From the NCBI GenBank assembly GCA_015231375.1, contig JADGBT010000014.1:1-64000 (forward strand): a stretch of DNA of 64,000 nucleotides. The letters are read 5' to 3'. Shown one piece after another: positions 53,944 through 61,344 of this stretch; positions within the stretch are counted from its first letter, which is position 1, and the number at the start of each line of letters is the position of its first letter. The notes beneath the pieces were generated by a model. It was not told where the DNA came from. It saw nothing but the letters and a program-made list of their open reading frames with translations, and ran no database searches. The position numbers were made by a program, and so were the translations under genes. The stretch comes from Magnetococcales bacterium (lineage in GTDB: Bacteria; Pseudomonadota; Magnetococcia; Magnetococcales; Magnetaquicoccaceae).

Positions 53944-55080
53944 TCACCCGCGCGCGAAGGATCGAAACCGCGACACCACCTGATCCGGGGGAACACCGGG
54001 ACGCGGCAGAGGTTCCATGGTGCCGGGGTGAATGCGGATGTGCAACAAACGGGGTCCGTTGCGATGTCCCAGCTCTTCCGCCAGCCTGTCCAGGGATTCC
54101 ACCTCCACCACGGCGGCGTATCCACAACCGGCGGCGATCATCGCAAAATCCATCTCCGGCGACGTGGTGGCCTGTCCGCCCGTGGATTCGTACTGACCGT
54201 TGTCCAGCACCAGATGAATCAAATTGGCAGGCCGGATGTGGCCGATGGTGGCCAAGGTTCCCAGACGCATGATCAACGCCCCGTCGCCATCGATGGCCAC
54301 CACCCCCCGGTCGGGCCGGGTCAGGGCCAGTCCAAGACCGATGCTGGAAACGCATCCCATGGAACCCACCATATAGAATTGATTCCGGCGGTCATCCAGG
54401 GCATACAGCTCGCGCCCGGTATACCCCGTGGTGGCCAACAGCAGGTCCGACGGCTGGGTGACCCCCTGCACCACGGACAGCACCTCTGCCCGTGTTCCCA
54501 CGATGCCCCCTTGTCCGGAGATCACGCAGGGTTCCACCGGCGCAAGGCAGCGGACGGGCGCGCCAGACCCGGAGACAGGCAGAAAATCGTTGTGGCGCAC
54601 CACCAGCGCATACGGTCGTTTTTCGTGGTCCATGTGTTCCACGGCCTGTTGCAACACCTGACGCAGACCCGGCGGATCGGCAGGGCAGTCGCACCAGGGG
54701 ATGTGCAGCAGATCCAGCAGACCGGTGGTGATGGCGCCCATCAGGCCGTGCTGGGGTTCATCCTCGGGACCATCGGGATCTCCCCGCAGGGTGACCAGCA
54801 TCAGGAGCGGAATCCGCGCCGTGTGACACAGGGAAGTCAGAGGATTGACGGCATTGCCGAGTCCGGAGTTCTGCATCAGGACCACGCCCCGTCCCCCGCC
54901 CAGATGGGCACCGGCGGCCATCGCCACCGCATCCCCTTCATTGGCGGCGGGGATGTAGGAGAGGGTCGGGTCATCCATGGCACGCTGGATGACGGATGTC
55001 AGAAAAGCGCACGGCACCCCGGCAATCAAGGTCACGCCCAAGCCGTGCAGAGCGTCCAGAAGGTCATCGGCTGTGATCAA
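53944..55080 (-). CDS. Thiamine-diphosphate decarboxylase: phosphonopyruvate (or sulfopyruvate) decarboxylase
   Basis: 378 residues. The N-terminal pyrimidine-binding half (LITADDLLDALHGLGVTLIAGVPCAFL) and the C-terminal pyrophosphate half (AIDGDGALIMRLGTLATIG... VLDNGQYESTGGQ) match the AepY/Fom2/ComDE group. Members decarboxylate phosphonopyruvate to phosphonoacetaldehyde, or sulfopyruvate to sulfoacetaldehyde. I choose TTG 55080: AGGAGA lies 5 nt upstream and the family alignment starts at this residue. Upstream ATG 55116 adds unmatched sequence. No PEP mutase gene (needed for phosphonates) or sulfopyruvate-forming gene is adjacent, so the substrate is undecided. Confidence 0.78.
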   Translation of the reverse strand: MITADDLLDALHGLGVTLIAGVPCAFLTSVIQRAMDDPTLSYIPAANEGDAVAMAAGAHLGGGRGVVLMQNSGLGNAVNPLTSLCHTARIPLLMLVTLRGDPDGPEDEPQHGLMGAITTGLLDLLHIPWCDCPADPPGLRQVLQQAVEHMDHEKRPYALVVRHNDFLPVSGSGAPVRCLAPVEPCVISGQGGIVGTRAEVLSVVQGVTQPSDLLLATTGYTGRELYALDDRRNQFYMVGSMGCVSSIGLGLALTRPDRGVVAIDGDGALIMRLGTLATIGHIRPANLIHLVLDNGQYESTGGQATTSPEMDFAMIAAGCGYAAVVEVESLDRLAEELGHRNGPRLLHIRIHPGTMEPLPRPGVPPDQVVSRFRSFARG

Positions 55081-55323
55081 GAAACTCTCCTGCTGCCATG
55101 AGATCCGCCACGTCATCCACCACCCAGCCGCTTCTTGCGGTGGCGCAGACGACGCGACCCGGATGGCACGTAACCATCCTGCGTTGCCCAAAAGAATCGG
55201 TCGGGAAAAAAGCGTCCCGACTCTGACCAAGCATTTCATGTACCATCTGTATCGGCTGCGGGTCATACCCGATCCAAACCCCGCAACACGTCCATCCACT
55301 CTGCCATGCGTTGTTTTTTGTTT

Positions 55324-56796
55324 TCAGGACACGCCAGATTCCGCTTCGGTCCCAACAGGCAGGTCATGAGGCATATAATTGGCGTGAATCTGACCCCGAT
55401 ACAGATTGGTCAGATCATCGATCACGGCTAGCGCCGGTTCGGCACCGGCCAGACTGTCCTTGGACTCGCGCCACGCCAGCAGCGCCAACGAATGGGCGCA
55501 TGCATCCAGCAAGGACGGCTCTTCCGCGATCATGGCCGCCAAAGCCTTCCGATCGAACTCGTAGATCAACGCAGCGGTTTCGGCAATCGCCGTGGCCACC
55601 TGAGGCTGATGACAAAACAGGGCGCGCAGACCAAAAGCCTCGGTGGCAATGAACCGCTCCGTGACCAGACGGGTGCCGTCCCGGTCTGTCAGCGTCCGCT
55701 TGACCATGCCCTCCCCGACGATGAACAGGGAATCGCGTTGTTCTCCGGCCTTGACGATGGTGGCGCCGGCTGCGACATACCGTTCGATCATCGTTTCGGC
55801 AATCCGCTTGCACACAGCGCCCGGAAGTTTTCTGAAGACACGACACTGCTGCACCAGTCGTAACGTATCCAAGGAACGGTTGGCAATGGGAACGCGACCT
55901 TGAGACTGGATGACCTCGGACTTGGGAAAGGAGACCGTGATGCCGGCGTCACGCATGCATTGCAGGATGCTCTTGATCACCGCGTGATCCGCCTTCCAGC
56001 GATCGCCATAGTTGGTAATGATGTAGGTGACCAGATAGACCACCCCATCCCGCTCGATCCGGATCGCGGTCACACTTGGGGAACCGACCACATAGTTCAC
56101 GCCGACGGCTCCGAGCACGGCGGCATACAGAATGCGTTCCGCGCTTTCCACCGAGGTGTCGAAGTCGATCACCACCTCGATATTGCGTCGGGCGCGGGCA
56201 TCCGGGGTGGTGAAGTTGACGATCACCGCATTGGCGAGAGTCAGGTTGGGGATGATAAGGGTTTCTTCGTTTCTGGTCAGCAGATAGGTGGCGCGCCAAG
56301 TGATCTTTTCGACCTTGCCCCCCCATTTGCCGTTGATGCGCACGCTGTCACCGGGTTTCAAGGGCTTTTCGACGTTGAGCAGAATCCCGGTGAAAGCCGA
56401 CAGCAGCATGTCGCGCAACGCCAGACCGATCACCATGACCGAAGCGCCTCCGGTGGCGACCAGCGCGGTGATGTCGCGTTTGAAGACCAGCGAGAAGATC
56501 AGACAGATCCCGATGAAAAAAATCAAGGCCCCGGTCAGATCGATCACCAATTGGGGCAAGGCTTTGCCGGTTTTCCTGGGCAAAACCCCGTTGAGAATTT
56601 CGTGGCGGACGACACGGGCCACCAACATCGTCAAAACCAGGCCAAAGACGCCCCAGATATACTGTTCCAGCATATCCTGGGAGATCCCGGAGACAAACGC
56701 CAACGGTCGGGTGAACAGATCGTCGAGCAGCACCGCCAGACCGAGCATGACCCCTGTGACCGTCAGTCGGCCATAAATCTGCCAATATCCATTCAT
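55324..56796 (-). CDS. MscS-family channel with C-terminal cyclic-nucleotide-binding domain
   Basis: 490 residues. Three to four membrane helices end in the pore-lining ALVATGGASVMVIGLALRDML. The MscS beta domain follows (EKPLKPGDSVRINGKWGGKVEKITWRATYL), then an alpha/beta domain. The C-terminal cNMP-binding-type beta-roll (about 330-450: VAAGATIVKAGEQRDSLFIVGEGMVKRTL) completes it. Channels of this layout are gated or tuned by cyclic nucleotides rather than by tension alone. GAGGGG precedes the ATG. It starts 14 nt after the kinase-like receptor gene on the same strand, suggesting the two act together. Confidence 0.88.
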   Translation of the reverse strand: MNGYWQIYGRLTVTGVMLGLAVLLDDLFTRPLAFVSGISQDMLEQYIWGVFGLVLTMLVARVVRHEILNGVLPRKTGKALPQLVIDLTGALIFFIGICLIFSLVFKRDITALVATGGASVMVIGLALRDMLLSAFTGILLNVEKPLKPGDSVRINGKWGGKVEKITWRATYLLTRNEETLIIPNLTLANAVIVNFTTPDARARRNIEVVIDFDTSVESAERILYAAVLGAVGVNYVVGSPSVTAIRIERDGVVYLVTYIITNYGDRWKADHAVIKSILQCMRDAGITVSFPKSEVIQSQGRVPIANRSLDTLRLVQQCRVFRKLPGAVCKRIAETMIERYVAAGATIVKAGEQRDSLFIVGEGMVKRTLTDRDGTRLVTERFIATEAFGLRALFCHQPQVATAIAETAALIYEFDRKALAAMIAEEPSLLDACAHSLALLAWRESKDSLAGAEPALAVIDDLTNLYRGQIHANYMPHDLPVGTEAESGVS

Positions 56797-56810
56797 GGTA
56801 GCAGCACCCC

Positions 56811-58577
56811 TCAGACGGTGACCGGAAGACGAAGCACAAAGCCGGGTTCGGAGGTCGCAACGTCGAGTTGACCACCATAGAACTCAAGAATGATGCGCGA
56901 CAACACCACGGCGATCAGCGGCGCGGTATTGGTTTCCGGGGTTGGCGCCATGCTGCCGATGCGCGCGAGGAACTGACGCGATTCATCGATCATCGCCTCG
57001 TTGGGGACTCCGGCGTTGGCAAAGGCGGATCCGGTGATCGACAGCTTCAACCATCCGCCGTCGCGCGGATCATGCTCACACGATACGCCAATGCCGCCGC
57101 TGCCACTTTGATGCGCGGCGTAGCCCACCAGACCGGAAATGGCCCGACGCAACAGTTCGGCATCGGCCCGGATCCGGGGCATGTCGGCGCTGACCGTGGA
57201 GGTGATCTTGAGTTGAGGCAGACGACGCAAACTGGCCATGTCTTCATGGATCACCACAGCGACGACATCGGCCACCGACACCAGGGGATTTTCGGCCTTG
57301 ACCAGTTTCTGCCGGAAGAGTTCAAGCTGCTGATAGTCGGAAACCAGTCGGCTGAGGCGCGCGGTTTTGTGCATGGAGAATTCAAACCGTTCCCGCATGG
57401 TCTGGCGCTGCTCCGCAGGAGGCAGTTCGCCACGGGACACGACATCGACCACCGGCATCAGGGATTGCAACTGTCCACTGACCGACAGCAAAGGCTCGTT
57501 GAGGGCGGTCACCAGATTGGTGAAAAATCCGCGCTTGATGAGATCCACCTCCTTCAATTTGGCCATGGCGGCATCACACATCACGGCGCGATCTTCGAGT
57601 TCCTTCTTCTGGCGGTTCATCACGCCGAAGAAACCGGCCCGCATCTGTCCCAACTGCCTGTAGCCCACCGTGCCGCCCACGGCGATGACCAGAAACAAAA
57701 GGCCCGCCTTGATGGCCGCGCTCTGGAAGAGTTCACCATACACTTCGGTGAGATCGAGCATGGTGGAAATGACGATGGTCGGCACCCCGGAAAAGTTGAC
57801 CAGGGGAAAGGTCTTGACAAAAACGGTCTTGCGACCGGATTTATCCAAAGTGGAGTCCTTGGCGCGGGGATCGAATTGCAACGCGCGCATCATCTCCCCG
57901 GCGGTGTTGTCCGAGTAGATGTAATAGACATCGCTGCCCTTGAGGGCGTCATTTTTGTTGTCGATGGGCCTTTCGACCCGATCCGAGACCTCTTTCATCA
58001 GGCCGATGGCCCACTTCATGCCGGTGACCGTGCTGGCGCGCTCCAACGGGATGTTGAAATCGCTGGCATATTCAAGAACACCCACCAGCTTGTCCTCGTG
58101 GGTCACCGGGGTGATGGCCCGCACCGCGATCACTCCGCCCAGACCGGTCTCCACGGCCAGAATTTTCTGTTTGCGCTCGTTGGCGGCCACGATGGATTTG
58201 CGGAACTTGCTCAGATCCTGGCCCTGTTCGTTCGGACTGCCCGCCCGATAGAACACAGTGGCCGGGGCGTGCCAGAAATTGAGTTGGGCCACCCCGTGAT
58301 CCTTGCGCAAAGTCTGGTAAAACGGCTCGATGCGCGCGACCAGGGACTCGCGATCCTTCCTGGCAAACGCCTCGACCGTGACCCGACTCTGCAACATCAC
58401 CTCGGAGGCCAGATTCATCGCCCGCATGCGGGCCTGCAATAAATCGCGGAATACGGTTTCGAACTGCTCCGCGTTGTCATTGGTGCGTTTGAGTACCGCT
58501 CCCGTGGTGGAGGCGTATTCATTGATGGCATAAAATCCCGCAAGTCCCGTCGCCACCAGGATGATCAGAAGCATCAT
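56811..58577 (-). CDS. Double-Cache receptor with a degenerate histidine-kinase module
   Basis: 588 residues. An N-terminal membrane helix (MMLLIILVATGLAGFYAI), an extracytoplasmic double-Cache (dCACHE_3-like) sensor (about 30-270; GLGGVIAVRAITPVTHEDKLVGVLEYA) and a second helix (about 285-305) lead to a kinase-like region. There the H-box reads FFTNLVTALNEPLLSV, with no histidine where SHELRTPL is expected. The ATPase N-box (RRAISGLVGYAAHQ) lacks the magnesium-binding asparagine. I infer a catalytically dead sensor that signals by protein contact, possibly to the MscS channel encoded 14 nt downstream. ATG 58577 or 58574 is the start; the ribosome site is weak. Confidence 0.75.
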   Translation of the reverse strand: MMLLIILVATGLAGFYAINEYASTTGAVLKRTNDNAEQFETVFRDLLQARMRAMNLASEVMLQSRVTVEAFARKDRESLVARIEPFYQTLRKDHGVAQLNFWHAPATVFYRAGSPNEQGQDLSKFRKSIVAANERKQKILAVETGLGGVIAVRAITPVTHEDKLVGVLEYASDFNIPLERASTVTGMKWAIGLMKEVSDRVERPIDNKNDALKGSDVYYIYSDNTAGEMMRALQFDPRAKDSTLDKSGRKTVFVKTFPLVNFSGVPTIVISTMLDLTEVYGELFQSAAIKAGLLFLVIAVGGTVGYRQLGQMRAGFFGVMNRQKKELEDRAVMCDAAMAKLKEVDLIKRGFFTNLVTALNEPLLSVSGQLQSLMPVVDVVSRGELPPAEQRQTMRERFEFSMHKTARLSRLVSDYQQLELFRQKLVKAENPLVSVADVVAVVIHEDMASLRRLPQLKITSTVSADMPRIRADAELLRRAISGLVGYAAHQSGSGGIGVSCEHDPRDGGWLKLSITGSAFANAGVPNEAMIDESRQFLARIGSMAPTPETNTAPLIAVVLSRIILEFYGGQLDVATSEPGFVLRLPVTV

Positions 58578-58788
58578 CCATCCACTGACGCTCTGTGACG
58601 GACTGTTGCCACCACCTGCTTTCTTTTCGGTTGAACACCGCGCGCCGACCGTCCAGGCAGCGACTCCTCATTTGACAAGCCCCCCGTGACTTTTCAACTG
58701 GTCGACTTCAAAACGGTGTGCTACACTTGTATGTTTGGAAGTTTCACAATCAAGGATCTTGATCTCTTTGAAAAAAATTGGTGCAAGC

Positions 58789-60132
58789 ATGCAAGACTCC
58801 TCTTTGCAAGATTTTCTACAGCGTGTCGCCACACGCAATCCAGGGCAATCCGAGTTTCTGCAAGCGGTCACCGAGGTCATGGTCAGTCTGTGGCCATTCA
58901 TTCAAAGAAATCCGAAATACCTGGAACAATGCCTGCTGGAACGTCTCATCGAACCCGAACGGATCGTCATGTTCCGCGTCGCCTGGATGGATGACCAGAA
59001 CACGGTCCAGGTCAACCGGGGCTATCGGATCCAACACAGTATGGCCATCGGCCCCTACAAGGGCGGTCTGCGTTTTCATCCATCGGTCAATTTGTCGGTG
59101 CTCAAATTTCTGGCCTTTGAGCAAACCTTCAAAAACGCCCTCACCTCCCTACCCATGGGCAGCGGCAAAGGCGGCTCCGACTTTGACCCCAAAGGCAAAA
59201 GCCCTCTCGAAATCATGCGGTTCTGTCAGGCGTTCGTGACCGAACTGTTCCGCCATGTGGGTCCGGATACCGATGTCCCGGCGGGCGATATCGGGGTCGG
59301 CGCCCGTGAAATCGGCTTCATGGTCGGCATGATGAAAAAACTGGTCAACAGCGCCGCCAGCGTCTTCACCGGCAAAGGGGTCTCCTTTGGCGGCTCTTTG
59401 GTCCGTTCCGAAGCCACCGGATACGGTCTGGTCTATTTCGTAGACGAGATGCTCAAAGCCTCTGGCCGCTCCCTGGAAGGGCTGCGGGTCGGGGTCTCCG
59501 GGTCGGGCAACGTGGCCCAATACGCGGTCGAAAAGGCCATGCACCTGGGCGCCAGGGTGATCACCGTTTCCGACTCCGACGGCACCGTCATCGATCCGGC
59601 GGGATTTGACCCGGAAAAACTCGCCCTCCTGATGCAGATCAAGAATGAACGCTTCGGGCGTGTCCGCGACTATGCGCAACTCACCGGCGTCACCTTCAAG
59701 CCGGGCATCAAACCCTGGCAGGTACCCATGGATGTGGCCATGCCCTGCGCCACCCAAAACGAACTCAACGCCGTGGACGCCACCACCCTGATCCACAACG
59801 GCGTCTTCTGCGTGGCCGAAGGGGCCAACATGCCCAGCACCATCGAAGCCATCCAGACCTTCGCCGCCGCCGATGTGCTGTATGCCCCCAGCAAGGCCTG
59901 CAACGCCGGTGGCGTGGCCACCTCCGGCATGGAAATGAGTCAGAACGCCCTGCGCCTCTCCTGGAGCCGGGAAGAGGTGGATACCCGCCTGCGTCACATC
60001 ATGACCAGCATTCATGCCACTTGCCGACAGTATGGCCGCCACGACGATGGTCGCATCAGTTACCCGGACGGGGCGAACATCGCCGGATTCGTCAAGGTGG
60101 CCGACGCCATGCTGGCCCAGGGCGTGATCTGA
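58789..60132 (+). CDS. gdhA: NADP-specific glutamate dehydrogenase
   Basis: 447 residues, matching hexameric GdhA of E. coli in length and in almost every conserved block: GYRIQHSMAIGPYKGGLRFHPSVN, catalytic Lys in PMGSGKGGSDFDPKGKS, TDVPAGDIGVGAREIGFM, and the nucleotide fold VGVSGSGNVAQYA. It ends ANIAGFVKVADAMLAQGVI. It assimilates ammonium into 2-oxoglutarate using NADPH. ATG 58789 is chosen because homology begins there; an upstream TTG at 58735 adds 18 unmatched residues. It is a stand-alone gene, divergent from the degenerate kinase. Confidence 0.95.
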   Translation: MQDSSLQDFLQRVATRNPGQSEFLQAVTEVMVSLWPFIQRNPKYLEQCLLERLIEPERIVMFRVAWMDDQNTVQVNRGYRIQHSMAIGPYKGGLRFHPSVNLSVLKFLAFEQTFKNALTSLPMGSGKGGSDFDPKGKSPLEIMRFCQAFVTELFRHVGPDTDVPAGDIGVGAREIGFMVGMMKKLVNSAASVFTGKGVSFGGSLVRSEATGYGLVYFVDEMLKASGRSLEGLRVGVSGSGNVAQYAVEKAMHLGARVITVSDSDGTVIDPAGFDPEKLALLMQIKNERFGRVRDYAQLTGVTFKPGIKPWQVPMDVAMPCATQNELNAVDATTLIHNGVFCVAEGANMPSTIEAIQTFAAADVLYAPSKACNAGGVATSGMEMSQNALRLSWSREEVDTRLRHIMTSIHATCRQYGRHDDGRISYPDGANIAGFVKVADAMLAQGVI

Positions 60133-60276
60133 TCCGGTGGCGCCGTGACTTTAACAAACCCAAACAACCGGAAGCCTCCTGGCCGCATGACGCCATCCAG
60201 GTCTCCCGTGACAAACGGCGGCAGGCTCGCCATGCCGCCGGACCATTCCTCCTCCTTTTGATGACGAAAGCACACC

Positions 60277-61344
60277 ATGAAACCATTGTCGATCCATCGA
60301 ATCCACCTGTGTCTCCCGTTGTTGCTGATGGGACTGTTCACCCCGGTCGCCCCCGGCTTCGCCGAGGGGACCACTGCTGCTGCTCCGGCTACTGCTGCTC
60401 CGGCTACTGCTGCTCCGGCTACTGCCGCTGCTCCGGCTACTGCCGCTGCTCCGGCTACTGCCGCTGCTCCCGCTGCTGCTACTGCTCCGGCTGCTACTGC
60501 TCCGGCTGCCGCTGCTCCGGCTACTGCTGCTCCGGCTACTGCCAGCCGCTTCGATGTGGCCACCCTGCCCCTGCCCGACTACAAGGACAAGGCCAGCTTC
60601 GTCTCCTCCATGAGCCGAATCACCAACCACGACAAGGCCATGGTGGCTTGGCGCTTCGACCGTTTCAAGGCGCTTTTGAACAACAAGGATCTCGTCGCCG
60701 GCAGCGAGAAAGAGGCCAAAGCCTTTCTGCTGACCGCCCGCGAGGAGTTCACCTTGCAACGCAACAAACCCCGCGCCTATGACCACGCCTTTCTGGACAT
60801 CGGTTACGGGGTGACCATCTCCGGTCCCCATCTGGTGATGCGCATGACCTCGGCTTTGGACGTGCAACCCGACGACAAGGTGCTGGAAGTGGGAACCGGT
60901 TCCGGCTACCAGTCGGCGATTCTGGCCCATCTGTCCAACAACGTGAACTCGGTGGAGATCATCGAACCCCTCCACGAACGCACCAAGGCGGTGTACAAGA
61001 AACTGGTGGAAGCCGGCAACGCCGTATACCAGAACGTGCATCTGAAATCCGGAGACGGCTACCACGGCTGGGAAGAAAACGGACCTTACAACAAGATCAT
61101 CGTCACCTGCGCCATCGATCACATTCCGCCGCCCCTGCTCAAGCAGTTGGCCCCCAACGGCGTCATGGTGATCCCCGTCGGACCTCCGGGCAAACAGACC
61201 CTGCTCAAGGTGCAAAAAAGCGTTGACGCGGACGGCAAAGTCACCATCAACCGCACCGATGTCTATAACGGCAGACGCTCGGTCTCCTTCGTGCCCTTCA
61301 CCAAGGAAGGCGGCGGCACCTGGAGCGGAAAGGGCAACCGTTGA
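60277..61344 (+). CDS. Exported protein-L-isoaspartate O-methyltransferase-like protein
   Basis: 355 residues. A signal peptide (LCLPLLLMGLFTPVAPGFAEG) is followed by an Ala/Pro/Thr-repeat stretch of about 55 residues. The PCMT-type Rossmann domain comes next: AFLDIGYGVTISGPHLVMRM, motif I VLEVGTGSGYQSAILAHL, NKIIVTCAIDHIPPPLLKQL and MVIPVGPPGKQTLLKV. The classical enzyme repairs isoaspartyl residues in the cytoplasm using SAM. Export is odd because SAM is not expected in the periplasm, so the function may differ. Its stop overlaps the TTG start of the next gene, so the two are coupled. Confidence 0.82.
   Translation: MKPLSIHRIHLCLPLLLMGLFTPVAPGFAEGTTAAAPATAAPATAAPATAAAPATAAAPATAAAPAAATAPAATAPAAAAPATAAPATASRFDVATLPLPDYKDKASFVSSMSRITNHDKAMVAWRFDRFKALLNNKDLVAGSEKEAKAFLLTAREEFTLQRNKPRAYDHAFLDIGYGVTISGPHLVMRMTSALDVQPDDKVLEVGTGSGYQSAILAHLSNNVNSVEIIEPLHERTKAVYKKLVEAGNAVYQNVHLKSGDGYHGWEENGPYNKIIVTCAIDHIPPPLLKQLAPNGVMVIPVGPPGKQTLLKVQKSVDADGKVTINRTDVYNGRRSVSFVPFTKEGGGTWSGKGNR
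60375..60543 (+). repeat. Ala/Pro/Thr codon repeat in the exported methyltransferase gene
   Basis: 15- and 18-bp units (GCTGCTCCGGCTACT and GCCGCTGCTCCGGCTACT) recur about ten times. They encode A-A-P-A-T and A-A-A-P-A-T modules, a flexible linker between the signal peptide and the catalytic domain. All periods are multiples of three. Confidence 0.9.

Noticed and set aside
60151-61215. 354-codon minus-strand frame with a Ser/Arg repeat
   Set aside because: It is antisense to the exported methyltransferase; its repeat is the complement of the Ala/Pro/Thr linker.
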